Origin: Pseudomonas sp. GCEP-101
GTDB taxonomy: Bacteria; Pseudomonadota; Gammaproteobacteria; Pseudomonadales; Pseudomonadaceae
Length of the DNA: 64,000 bases
NCBI RefSeq assembly: GCF_025133575.1
Contig: NZ_CP104011.1
Location: 4,224,965 to 4,288,964 of the forward strand
Direction of reading: 5' to 3'
In this document: positions 29,335-37,561 of the stretch, one piece after another
Numbering within the stretch: position 1 is the first letter of the stretch
Layout of the letters: each line of letters opens with the position of its first letter
Made by a program: the position numbers and the translations under genes
The notes under the pieces: generated by a model
Seen by the model: the letters and a program-made list of their open reading frames with translations, nothing else
Told to the model about the DNA's origin: nothing
Database searches by the model: none

Positions 29335-30343
29335 GGGTCCTCTCCTGGCTGACGATTTCCAGCGGTTCCTCGCTGGTCCGGCGGGTCTTGAGCAAGGATA
29401 GCAGTATGCCACCTGCCAAGAGGCCGAAGGTTACGCCAAGGGACAGGGCGGCGGGAACCTTGCCGATGAATCCGTGGAGGAAAATCTTCGTGCCAATGAA
29501 CACCAGCACCAGCGCCAGGGCGTACTTCAGGTAGACGAAGCGGTGGATCATCGCCGCCAGCGAGAAGTACAGGGCGCGCAGGCCGAGGATGGCGAAGATG
29601 TTCGAGGTGTAGACGATGAACGGGTCCTGGGTGATGGCGAAGATCGCCGGCACGCTGTCCACCGCGAACACCAGGTCGGCCAGCTCGATGAGAATCAGCG
29701 CCAGGAACAGCGGGGTGGCGTAGCGCACCAGCTTGCCCGAGGCATCCGGCTTCTTCACGAAGAAATGGTGCTCGTGGAGGGTGTCGGTCATGCGGATGTG
29801 CTTGCGCAGGAACCGGAGCACGGGATTGTTGGCCAGGTCGGGCTCGGCCTCATGCCTGCTGAACAGCATCTTCACGCCGCTGAACAGCAGGAAGGCGCCG
29901 AACACGTACATGATCCACTCGAACTCCTTCACCAGCGCGGCGCCCAGGCCGATCATCAGCGCGCGCATGACGATGGCGCCGAGGATGCCCCAGAACAGCA
30001 CCTGGTGCTGGTAGCGGCGCGGGATGCCGAAGAAGCCGAAGATCATCGCCATGACGAACACGTTGTCCATGGACAGCGACTGTTCGACGAGGAAACCGGT
30101 GTAGTACTCCACCGCGCTGGTGGCGCCGAACTCGTACCAGACCCAGCCACCGAAGGCCAGGCCGCAGGCGAAGTAGCCGGCGGACAGCATCAGGCTCTCG
30201 CGCACACCGATCTCGTGGTGATCGCGTTGCAGCACGCCCAGGTCGAGTACGAGCAGAAGAATCACGATGGCCAGGAAGGCCAGCCAGAACCAGGTGGCGG
30301 TTCCGAGGAATGGTTCGGTCAAAAAGGCGTGCAGAGCTGTCAT
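29300..30343 (-). CDS. alx: TerC family integral membrane protein (Alx)
   Basis: A 347-residue inner-membrane protein with about nine membrane spans, of the TerC/Alx family, which in E. coli exports manganese and is induced at high pH. Family-defining acidic residues in membrane segments are present: VEQSLSMDNVFVMAMIF (Asp-Asn pair near 92) and LIELADLVFAVDSVPAIFAITQDPFIVYTSN (Glu-Leu-Ala-Asp ... Asp-Ser near 215-230). The long cytoplasmic loop HEAEPDLANNPVLRFLRKHIRMTDTLHEHHFFVKK has several His residues. GGGAGGGG precedes the ATG. The leader contains short inverted repeats, but I could not fit it to the yybP-ykoY manganese riboswitch seen before E. coli alx. Confidence 0.9.
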   Translation of the reverse strand: MTALHAFLTEPFLGTATWFWLAFLAIVILLLVLDLGVLQRDHHEIGVRESLMLSAGYFACGLAFGGWVWYEFGATSAVEYYTGFLVEQSLSMDNVFVMAMIFGFFGIPRRYQHQVLFWGILGAIVMRALMIGLGAALVKEFEWIMYVFGAFLLFSGVKMLFSRHEAEPDLANNPVLRFLRKHIRMTDTLHEHHFFVKKPDASGKLVRYATPLFLALILIELADLVFAVDSVPAIFAITQDPFIVYTSNIFAILGLRALYFSLAAMIHRFVYLKYALALVLVFIGTKIFLHGFIGKVPAALSLGVTFGLLAGGILLSLLKTRRTSEEPLEIVSQERTHASAGGEDRSR

Positions 30344-30373
30344 GTGGCCCCTCCCTTAGTGTCGTTGTCGAAA

Positions 30374-30423
30374 AGTGACTCCGACATGGCGGTTGGCAAC
30401 CGTCAGAGGGGCCCGGCGTCACT
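30374..30423 (-). promoter_or_regulatory. Possible structured leader of alx
   Basis: Arms AGTGAC (30374-30379) and GTCACT (30418-30423) enclose a tight CGGTTG/CAACCG hairpin (30390-30402) in the 5' leader. I recognise no riboswitch class in it. Confidence 0.25.
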
Positions 30424-30555
30424 GGCGGGAACATAGCAGAGCGGACGCGGCAGGCAAGCGATGGAACGTAACAAGTTCCTACATCAATTCGAGAAAGAGG
30501 CGTCAGCGTCTGACGCAAAGTCTAGACGCTGGCTCTCGGCAGGGTGGTGCGTGGC

Positions 30556-31938
30556 TCAATACACCCAGACTTCGACGCGGCGATTCTTCACCCGGCCGTC
30601 GTTGTCGCTGTTGGCCGCCACCGGCAGTGCGTCGCCCATGCCGCTGATCTCACGGAACATCACGCCCTCCTTGGCCAATTCGCGGCGCACGGCCATGGCG
30701 CGCAGCTTGGAGAGCAGTTCGGCGCGGGCCGGGTCCTGTTTCGGATCGCCGAAACCGACCAGCACCGCCTGCTTGTTCATTTTGCCGTTCTGCTGCAGGT
30801 ACGCCAGCAGCCGGTCGATGTCGCGCTGGGCCTTGTTGTCCAGGGTCGCGCTGCCTTCGCGGAAACGGAAGTTCACCGACAGCCGCTCGGCCTCACGGGC
30901 CAGGGCCTGGTAGTTCGCCGGCATGCTCGCGCGCGGCGCCATCTTCACCGCCTGCACACGCTGGCCGACGAAGCCGCTGGCGCTGACCAGCGCCTGGCCC
31001 TGGTCGCCCTGGGCGAACTGCACCAGGGCGCGGGCCCAGCGGTTGGGCTCCTCGGGCTTCATGTAGAGGAACAGGCGGCGCGACAGCGGGTAGTCCTCGG
31101 TCGCGACCAGCGTAGTGGACGGCGCCATGGCCTGGGAGTCGCCGTCGGCGATGCGCAGGGCCTTGGCCTTCTGGATCGACGACAGCCCGACGAAGCCGAT
31201 GCCTTGCGGGTCCTTGCTGACCTCGGCGGACAACTGGTCGCTGGACTCGAAACGCTGCACGCCGCTGGCCAGCGCCTTGCCGTGGCTGGCCAGTACCAGT
31301 TCCTTGAAGGTGTCGAAGGTGCCCGAATTATCGTCGCGGGAGTACAGCCGGATGGCACCGCCACGTCCGCCGATTTCTTCCCAGGTTTTCACCTCGCCCG
31401 AGTAGATTCGCGCCAGCGTCTCGGTGCTCAGTTCATCCAGCGGGTTGGCTGCGTTGACGATGATCGCCAGGCCGTCGATGCCGATCACCTGTTCGGCCTT
31501 GGCACTGCGCAAGTTGCCCGACGCCGACAGGCCCGCCGCTTCGGCGTCCTTGATCGGACGCGAGGCGGCGGCCAGTTCTGCGCTGTTGTCCTTGAGGGCG
31601 ACGAAGCCGGTGCTGGAGCCGTGGGCGGCCAGGTCGACGATGGCCTCCTTGCCGTCCTGGCTGCGGCCAATGATGCGTTGTTCGTTCTCCGCCTTGCCCG
31701 GCTGGGCGCTGACGTTGCTGTAGCCCTCGCTGACCAGCAGGCCCTTCACCAGCTCCGGCAACAGGTGCGCACCGATGGTGTTGGAACCCTGGATACGCAG
31801 CACCGGCTCACCGCCCTGGGACGAGGGCAGGGCGGCGAAGGCCGACCACGGAAAGGCGTAGCAGATGAAGACGATGGTGAGCCAGGCGATGGTGACGGGC
31901 CAGGGTTGGGCGTCGCTGGGGCTCGACTTGTACTGCAT
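30556..31938 (-). CDS. PstS-like phosphate-binding domain fused to an OmpA domain
   Basis: A 460-residue exported protein with two parts. After a signal peptide (about 1-35, ending WSAFA), residues 45-300 form a type-2 periplasmic binding domain of the phosphate type (LRIQGSNTIGAHLLPELV, IYSGEVKTWEEIGGRGGAIRLYSRDDNSGTFDTFKELVL are PstS-like). Residues about 340-460 form an OmpA-type peptidoglycan-binding domain (NFRFREGSATLDNKAQRDIDRLLAYL, VGFGDPKQDPARAELLSKLRAMAV, GDALPVAANSDNDGRVKNRRVEVWVY). This places a solute-binding module on the cell wall instead of on an ABC transporter. GGAAG lies before the ATG. Possible roles are phosphate sensing or envelope attachment; neither is shown. Confidence 0.85.
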   Translation of the reverse strand: MQYKSSPSDAQPWPVTIAWLTIVFICYAFPWSAFAALPSSQGGEPVLRIQGSNTIGAHLLPELVKGLLVSEGYSNVSAQPGKAENEQRIIGRSQDGKEAIVDLAAHGSSTGFVALKDNSAELAAASRPIKDAEAAGLSASGNLRSAKAEQVIGIDGLAIIVNAANPLDELSTETLARIYSGEVKTWEEIGGRGGAIRLYSRDDNSGTFDTFKELVLASHGKALASGVQRFESSDQLSAEVSKDPQGIGFVGLSSIQKAKALRIADGDSQAMAPSTTLVATEDYPLSRRLFLYMKPEEPNRWARALVQFAQGDQGQALVSASGFVGQRVQAVKMAPRASMPANYQALAREAERLSVNFRFREGSATLDNKAQRDIDRLLAYLQQNGKMNKQAVLVGFGDPKQDPARAELLSKLRAMAVRRELAKEGVMFREISGMGDALPVAANSDNDGRVKNRRVEVWVY

Positions 31939-32126
31939 GGGTCAACTTCCATTTGAGGCATCGTTGGCGCGGCAGATTAAGTCGGAATCATTGCATCGAT
32001 ATGACGCATTCCGGCGACGCGGAATCGTTTCGGAGAAAGCCGGGGTGGCGTGGGATGTTTCCGATTTTCCCCGCCAGCGCCAATCGTTAAACAGCACAGC
32101 TCTGGACCGGACCTACGGAGACTGTG

Positions 32127-32321
32127 ATGAACGACATGATCGACTCCGCGTCGTTGCTGATGAAGCTGGTGATCATCCTGTGCGTGATGCTGATGGCCTG
32201 CTCGGTGATGGTGCTGCCCGACAAGACCTTCGCCGTGGCGCCTGCCGTGCTTCTGCTGATCGCGCCGATGTTCCTGCTGACCCTGCTCCTGGATCTCACG
32301 GAGGGGTTGCGTCGGCGTTGA
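32127..32321 (+). CDS. Small membrane protein, unknown function (64 residues)
   Basis: A 64-residue protein with two hydrophobic segments (about 9-28, KLVIILCVMLMACSVMVL, and 37-57, APAVLLLIAPMFLLTLLLDL) joined by a short PDKTFAV turn and ending EGLRRR. Both ends would lie on the same side, the cytoplasm. GGAG lies six bases before the ATG; the GTG three bases upstream is less well placed. It is divergent from the PstS-OmpA gene and is the first of the codirectional genes leading to the coiled-coil locus. No family was recognised. Confidence 0.6.
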   Translation: MNDMIDSASLLMKLVIILCVMLMACSVMVLPDKTFAVAPAVLLLIAPMFLLTLLLDLTEGLRRR

Positions 32322-32672
32322 CGGTTCTGGTCACCGTCTACGGATTTTCCTGGCCAATGGGGCGCACGCCGCGCGCCGGTTCTTTGGGTTCATGAGAAAT
32401 GTCCGACGGTGGATCGGACGAGACTGATAACAGTGGCGGTGGACCCCGGCGAAACTTACGCGGTTCAAGGAATCCGCCGCTGGAATGTGAAAATGGCTCT
32501 GTTTCAATCCGCCTCCAGGCGGCAAAACTCGCAACAGATCTTGCGTCATCTCGTGCTGGTCCCCCTGGCCCTTCGCAAGGCCGCCGTCCCGTGCTGGGGG
32601 CGTACCTGGCGCAGGGGCGCGCTGAGCGTTCAGCGGCCACGCGAGGTCAAGTTCAAAGGCTCCCGGCTGGTT
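32322..32672. other. Region before the large repeat protein, start uncertain
   Basis: 351 bases. The reading frame of the large protein stays open upstream to 32409, but the sequence there reads as basic, non-repetitive and unlike the rest of the protein, so I treat it as leader. GTCCGA-N7-TCGGAC (32401-32419) is a perfect inverted repeat and a possible regulator site. Another frame from 32399 is open for 114 codons without support. Confidence 0.45.
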
Positions 32673-35273
32673 ATGCATTCGTGGCTGTCGTGGATGAGCA
32701 TGTTCTCCCGCGATACCGCGTTGGCTGCCGCCTTGGCGGGTGATACCCAGCCGGCGGCGCCGGTCGCGGGGGCGCTGGAGGCCGAGCTGTCGCGAGAGAT
32801 GATGATCGATTTCGCGAATATCTCCCGGAGCCGCAAGCAGTCGGCTGTGGCATCCGTCGCCAGCGAGGTGGACACGCCGACGGCCTCAACGCCCGGCGCA
32901 ACGGATCATGCCGCCGTCGAGGCTGTGGCCGAGGCCGAAGCCGCCGTTCTGCTGCAAGCGGGGCTGGCGGAATTTGCTGCGCCGGACTCCGTCGATCAGC
33001 AGTTCATGGAAACCCTGGTGAACGACAGCGCGCCACTGGCTGACGAAGCGCCTGCCGCACCGATGATCACCGCGGCAGAGTCTGAACAGGCTGCACCAGT
33101 GAACGTGGCAGACCTCCCTGCATCGCCGGCGGCTGCACTGGCGAGCACCGTCGGACTGACTATTCAGGACGTCGTGGGTGAGCCTGAGGATATCGAGTCG
33201 GTGATCGAGCAGGCCGAGGCCGTCGAGGTATCCGCCGCACGGGAAGCGCCAGCGGAGATTCCGGTGCTGCAGGCGTCGTCCATCGAGCCTGCTTTCGAAC
33301 CCCAGGCCCCCGTACTCCCTGAGCCGGACGCTACTGTCGCAGAGATCCACGTACCCGAACTGCCGCCTGAGCTTGCGGCGCCTGCCGTGGACGAGGTCGT
33401 GGCCGCCGAGCCGCAGCCGGTCGACGTCGAGTCTGTCGTCGATTCCCAAGACCATGAACTCGCAGCGCTTCCGGAGCTGGAAGCCACGGCTGTCGAGCCT
33501 CAGGTGTCCGAACTGCCAACCGAAGCGGCGCCCCCTGCCGTGAACGAGGCGCCTTACGCCGACCCGCAGCCCGTCGACGTCGAGGCTGTCGTCGATTCCC
33601 AGGACCATGAACTCGCAGCACTTCCGGAGCTGGAAGCCACGGCTGTCGAGCCTCAGGTGTCCGAACTGCCACCCGAAGTTGTGGTTCCGGCCGTGAACGA
33701 GGTGCCGTACACCGAGCCGCAGTTCGTCGACGTCGGGCCGGTTCTTGAACCGCAGCACCCGGAGCTCCCAACGCTTCCGGAACTGGAACCTGTCGCTGCC
33801 GAGCCGCAGGTATCTGAACCTATGGCCGAAGTTGCGGTGCCTGCCGTGGACGAGACGCTGATCACCGAGCCGCAGCCGCATCACGTCGAAGCCGCCAGCG
33901 AGCAGCAAACGCCCGCGTCGCCGAGCATCACCGAGGCGGCGGCCACCGTCGCGGAACGCTACATGGCGGCCACTTCGGCCACCCCCGCGGGCGTGCAAGC
34001 CGAGCAGGCCACGGCTGCCGAGCCGCCGTCCAGCGAACCTGTCATCCCAACCGAACCGGGGCACCAGGACTCGCTGCCGGATGTGGTTGCCGAGGTCCCC
34101 CAGCAGGTTGCCGAGATCGGCGCAGCAGTCGAAGAGCAGGTGTCGATTGCGCCGACCTATGCCGACGAGGGCGCCGTGGACACTTCGCTCTTCGTCGGGC
34201 CGCCTGCACCGCCCGAGCGGGATAGCGCCGCAGCAGCACTGCCTGCCGAAGACGGCGTCGCCGAGGAGCCCGCCGCCGAACTTCACGTGGCTGCGCAGCA
34301 AACCAGGACAGGCGAGGCAGCCACGCGCGGGCCGTCCGCTGCGGCCGAACAGGTCGAGACGGCTGTCGAGAAGCCCGCCGAGTCGGACCTGGCCCGGTCC
34401 ATCGCCGGCATCGAGGCCGCCTTTGCCGAAATGCTCGAAGAAAAGCTGGTGCTGCCCGATATCAGCAGCGTCCAGTCCTTTACCGCGCCGACCCGCCGCG
34501 ACCGGCGACTGGCCGAGACCTACAACCTTTCGCGCGTCGATGGCGACCGCAACCTTGAGGCCTTCGTGCTTCGTGGAATCTTGATACAGAAGGATGATGC
34601 AATGACCGATACCCAAGACGTGACGGCCGACGCCGAACTGCATGCCGCCCCGATTTCCTCGGCGGAGCTTCAGGAGGTCGCCACGACGCTCAACGTGCCG
34701 CAACTCGATGCCGATCCGGACGACGTCCTTTCCGATGTGCAGAGCACCCTCAACTCCCTCGCCGGCATGGCTCAGGGGCTGAGCCAGCAGAAGCAGGCTG
34801 CCGGGCGCCTGCAGGACGAGCTGGAAGAGTGGAACAACCAGTTGATGGAGCGCGAGCGCCTGGCGGGCGACAAGGAAGAGCGCCTGGCGCAGATGGAGAC
34901 CCATCTGAAGGAAGCCAAGACCAACCTGGATCGCATGGCCGCCGAGAACAATCGTCTGCTGGCAGAGCGTAGCGAAGCGCTCAAGGAACTGGCCCAGACC
35001 GTCGACGCCCGTGACCGGGCGACCCTGCGCAAGGCCGAGGCTATCCAGGCGGAGCAGCAGCGCATCGACGAGCTGGCGGCCAGCCTGCGGGCCCGTTCCG
35101 CCGAGCTGGATGAGCGCGAAAGCCACCTCAAGCGCAAGGCCGAGGAGCTTTCGGTGCGCCTCAAGCAGTTGCAGAGCGCCAAGGACAAGTTCAGCGCCAT
35201 CGTTCAGAGCTTCAACGAGACGGTGCAGTTCAACAGCACCTTGTCGGCCATTTCCAAGACCGTTGCCGAGTAA
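32673..35273 (+). CDS. Large acidic repeat protein with C-terminal coiled coil (unknown function)
   Basis: About 866 residues, unrecognised. N-terminal part (about 1-640): no signal peptide or membrane span, very rich in Ala, Glu, Pro and Val, with a 51-residue tandem repeat (about four units, residues 199-402, VDVExVVDSQDHELAALPEL at each start). Residues 590-640 look folded (IAGIEAAFAEMLEEKLVLP, RDRRLAETYNLSRVDGD). C-terminal part: from an internal Met at 644, a conserved DVQSTLNSLAGMAQGLSQQK, a long charged coiled coil (about 690-845), and the end FNETVQFNSTLSAISKTV. The C-terminal 220 residues are a paralogue of the protein at 36433. The start is uncertain (32673, 32694, 32700, or as early as 32409). 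A cytosolic scaffold or filament is conceivable; no function is claimed. Confidence 0.8.
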   Translation: MHSWLSWMSMFSRDTALAAALAGDTQPAAPVAGALEAELSREMMIDFANISRSRKQSAVASVASEVDTPTASTPGATDHAAVEAVAEAEAAVLLQAGLAEFAAPDSVDQQFMETLVNDSAPLADEAPAAPMITAAESEQAAPVNVADLPASPAAALASTVGLTIQDVVGEPEDIESVIEQAEAVEVSAAREAPAEIPVLQASSIEPAFEPQAPVLPEPDATVAEIHVPELPPELAAPAVDEVVAAEPQPVDVESVVDSQDHELAALPELEATAVEPQVSELPTEAAPPAVNEAPYADPQPVDVEAVVDSQDHELAALPELEATAVEPQVSELPPEVVVPAVNEVPYTEPQFVDVGPVLEPQHPELPTLPELEPVAAEPQVSEPMAEVAVPAVDETLITEPQPHHVEAASEQQTPASPSITEAAATVAERYMAATSATPAGVQAEQATAAEPPSSEPVIPTEPGHQDSLPDVVAEVPQQVAEIGAAVEEQVSIAPTYADEGAVDTSLFVGPPAPPERDSAAAALPAEDGVAEEPAAELHVAAQQTRTGEAATRGPSAAAEQVETAVEKPAESDLARSIAGIEAAFAEMLEEKLVLPDISSVQSFTAPTRRDRRLAETYNLSRVDGDRNLEAFVLRGILIQKDDAMTDTQDVTADAELHAAPISSAELQEVATTLNVPQLDADPDDVLSDVQSTLNSLAGMAQGLSQQKQAAGRLQDELEEWNNQLMERERLAGDKEERLAQMETHLKEAKTNLDRMAAENNRLLAERSEALKELAQTVDARDRATLRKAEAIQAEQQRIDELAASLRARSAELDERESHLKRKAEELSVRLKQLQSAKDKFSAIVQSFNETVQFNSTLSAISKTVAE
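33267..33878 (+). repeat. Tandem 153-bp repeats inside the large protein gene
   Basis: Four in-frame units of exactly 153 bp begin at about 33267, 33420, 33573 and 33726 (a partial match starts at 33879). Units two and three are nearly identical over their first 110 bases (GTCGACGTCGAG...GACCATGAACTCGCAGC); units one and four have diverged. They encode the 51-residue repeat. Confidence 0.85.
34602..35273 (+). other. Possible internal translation start of the C-terminal module
   Basis: AAGGA lies seven bases before an in-frame ATG at 34602 that begins exactly where homology to the paralogue's C-terminal module starts. It could give a separate 223-residue coiled-coil protein in addition to the full-length one. 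Confidence 0.4.
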
Positions 35274-35499
35274 GTCGGTGGGCCAGTGCGGCGGCCGGCG
35301 CACTGGCCAGACTGACCAGCTTTCACGCGCAGGTGGAACGGGAGCGAGGCACCACGCTCCAGGCTCTGGTGCGGCGGGCATCGAAAGACGATGTCCTGCC
35401 GCTCTGCCAAACAATAACAGGCATAGCCGTATGACCAACGGATCCGCTTCAGCGCTCGACAGCCGCTGTGGCGCTCCGCTTCAGGCAACAGGACATGTC

Positions 35500-36123
35500 A
35501 TGCCCCGCATCGTATTCGTCGAACCTTCCGGGCCTGATTTCCTGGCCTTACGCCGCCACCTGAGGGCTGGCGGATTCAAGGAAACGCTGCACCTCAAACA
35601 TGCGCAACAGGCCTTGCGACAACTCAAGGCCGGGGAATGCGACCTGCTGGTGGTGACGCTCGACCTGCCCGACATCCATGGGCTGGAACTGATCGTGATG
35701 CTTCGCCAACGTGGCCAGCTGGACCCGGCGACGCCCGTCATGGTGTGTTCCCACCGCAATACCTCGTTGAGCATCCATCAGGCGGTGCGTGTGGGGATTT
35801 CCGGATTCCTCCTGCTGGGCGATCGCTTGCCCTTGCTTGGCGGCGCCATCGAGACGCTTCTGGCAGGCGGTTCGGTGTTGCCGGAGCATCCTCCGCTGTG
35901 TGCCGAGGACGATCCGCGGCTCGGAATCGCGCGCGAATTCTCCTCCCATCAGATCGCGGTGCTGCACGGGTTCAATCGCGGCCATTCGGCCTCATCCCTG
36001 GCAGAGATATTCGACTTGCCCGGCACGGCCATCGATCAGTGCAAAGGGCGACTGATGCGCAAGATGTCGGCATCCTCCCTCGATGAACTGCTGTGCATCT
36101 GCGAGAACATCGGCCTGTTGTAG
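35500..36123 (+). CDS. LuxR-type response regulator with degenerate receiver domain
   Basis: A 207-residue protein: a receiver-like domain (1-125) and a LuxR-type helix-turn-helix (about 140-207, FSSHQIAVLHGFNRGHSASSLAEIFDLPGTAIDQCKGRLMRKMSASSLDEL). In the receiver, the position of the phosphate-accepting Asp, four before the Pro of the DxxxP loop, is Thr53 (VTLDLPDIHG), the acidic pair is Glu8-Pro9, and the conserved Lys is Leu106. It should not be phosphorylated in the normal way. The start at 35500 has AGGAC seven bases upstream; an in-frame ATG at 35431 has a poorer site. It lies between the two coiled-coil paralogues, 226 bases after one and 309 before the other. Confidence 0.82.
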   Translation: MPRIVFVEPSGPDFLALRRHLRAGGFKETLHLKHAQQALRQLKAGECDLLVVTLDLPDIHGLELIVMLRQRGQLDPATPVMVCSHRNTSLSIHQAVRVGISGFLLLGDRLPLLGGAIETLLAGGSVLPEHPPLCAEDDPRLGIAREFSSHQIAVLHGFNRGHSASSLAEIFDLPGTAIDQCKGRLMRKMSASSLDELLCICENIGLL

Positions 36124-36432
36124 AGACAGGCTTTAGCGTCATGCGGCGCGTCGCTGGAGTCTGGTGGCCGGAAAAAGGGGACGGTTAATTGTTTTCCTTC
36201 ATCCGTGCAGGAATTCCCTGACAGCCAAAATTTCCCGAGATCGTAAGAATTGCCCTGAATCTGTTCGCTCATTTCTCCCAGTACTGCGGACAGCCCTTAG
36301 GTATTTGATTGAGCCGTGCGATGTCGTGGCTGGGGTAGCGCCTGCTTCCAGGGTTCCTCCCGGGCCATGCGCCGTCACGCTCCAGCGCGATGACGTGCGG
36401 CGCGCTCGATCATTCTTACGGTAGGACTTCCC
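36124..36432. other. Intergenic region before the second coiled-coil gene
   Basis: 309 bases, locally AT-richer than the genes (GGTTAATTGTTTTCC near 36182). It probably holds a promoter for the second coiled-coil gene, but no convincing -35/-10, sigma-54 or sigma-28 site was found. No gene was seen. Confidence 0.45.
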
Positions 36433-37494
36433 ATGAGTCTGAATACGGAACGGTCCGAAGAACACGACGGGCCTGAGCAGTCGACTGTGGTCCATCCGAC
36501 CCAGCCGCATGAGCAGACCGCTGACGCCGCTTCGGCCGTCATGCCCAGCGACGGTGATCTCGAAGGCCAGTCGGTGATCGATGCCTTCGCGTCCTTCGAG
36601 CGTGACCTGGCCGCCCTCGAGTCAACCTGCGCCTATCCAGCCGAGGCACCGTCATCGGTCAACGAATCGAGCGACGGGCTCGCGTTCGACCGGCAGGCGG
36701 CTCCCGAGCCGCACACCTCGAAATTTTCTACCGAGTCTGTCGCCGTCGAGCCGTCATCTGCCACGCCGCGACCCGCTCCAGCCTTTGCCAACCCTTCTGC
36801 AGCGCCATCCTTCATCGAGGAATTTTCCACCATGAACGTCCATAACCAACTCCAGCAGAACCACGCCGATAGCTCGCTGGTCGCCGATGCCGCTTCTCCG
36901 GCGGGAAGCGCGCCATCCCTGGAGACCGATGGCGTGCTGCGTGACGTACAGTCCAGCCTCGACTCGCTGGCCGGCATGGCTCATGGCCTGTCCCAGCAGA
37001 AGCTGGAAATGATGCGGGTGCAGGAGGCGCTGGAAGAGCGCCGGGCGGCGGCGCTGGAACGCGAGCGGCAACTGACCGAGCGGGAAGAGCGCCTGGCCCA
37101 GCAGGAGCAGCGTCTGCAGGAAGAGAAACACAGCATCGAGCGCCACGCCGAACAGAACGCAACGATCCTGGCCGAGCGCAGCAGCGCTCTGCAGGCCCTG
37201 GCCGAAACCGTGGATGGCCGCGACCGCGCGACCGCCAAGCGTGCCGAGGTGTTGCAGAAGGAACAGCAGAACGTGGAGCGTCAGATCGCGCAGTTGCGCG
37301 CACGTGCCCATGATCTGGACGAGCGCGAAGCCGGCCTGCAACGCCACAGTGCCGATCTGGCGGCGCGCTTCAAGCAACTGCTCGATGCCAAGGAACGCTT
37401 CGGCGCCATCGTGAAGGGCTTCAACGAGACGGTGCGCTTCAATACCACCTTCAGCGCGATCAGCAAGACGGTCGGCGTGCCGGAAGAGGAGTGA
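36433..37494 (+). CDS. Coiled-coil protein, paralogue of the large repeat protein (unknown function)
   Basis: 353 residues. The first 133 are acidic and low in complexity (with SVIDAFASFERDLAALE, faintly like IAGIEAAFAEMLEE of the larger paralogue). From the internal Met134 the sequence aligns without gaps with the C-terminus of the protein at 32673: DVQSSLDSLAGMAHGLSQQK, a charged coiled coil of about 140 residues (ALERERQLTEREERLAQQEQ...), and FNETVRFNTTFSAISKTV near the end. No signal peptide or membrane span. AGGAC lies five bases before the ATG. The extreme conservation at the start and end of the module against a freely varying coiled coil suggests these ends bind a partner. A strong terminator follows. 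Confidence 0.85.
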   Translation: MSLNTERSEEHDGPEQSTVVHPTQPHEQTADAASAVMPSDGDLEGQSVIDAFASFERDLAALESTCAYPAEAPSSVNESSDGLAFDRQAAPEPHTSKFSTESVAVEPSSATPRPAPAFANPSAAPSFIEEFSTMNVHNQLQQNHADSSLVADAASPAGSAPSLETDGVLRDVQSSLDSLAGMAHGLSQQKLEMMRVQEALEERRAAALERERQLTEREERLAQQEQRLQEEKHSIERHAEQNATILAERSSALQALAETVDGRDRATAKRAEVLQKEQQNVERQIAQLRARAHDLDEREAGLQRHSADLAARFKQLLDAKERFGAIVKGFNETVRFNTTFSAISKTVGVPEEE

Positions 37495-37530
37495 TCGACC
37501 CGGCGTCGCCCACGCGACGCCGCGGGACCC

Positions 37531-37559
37531 ACGCCCGGCCAGTGTGCCGGGCGTTTTTT
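37531..37559. terminator. Rho-independent terminator between the coiled-coil gene and xthA
   Basis: ACGCCCGGC-N6-GCCGGGCGT followed by six T. It ends three bases before the xthA stop codon on the other strand, so it ends the plus-strand gene. Confidence 0.9.
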
Positions 37560-37561
37560 CG

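Noticed and set aside
30344..30480. yybP-ykoY manganese riboswitch before alx
   Set aside because: The conserved loop sequences of that riboswitch could not be found; only short inverted repeats are present.
32399..32743. A 114-codon frame starting MSDGGSDET, overlapping the start of the large repeat protein
   Set aside because: No ribosome site, no natural end, and it runs in another frame through sequence that codes for the large protein.
33267..33878. Tandem repeats as a possible CRISPR array
   Set aside because: Units are 153 bp, in frame within a long coding sequence and have no unique spacers of 30-40 bp between short repeats.
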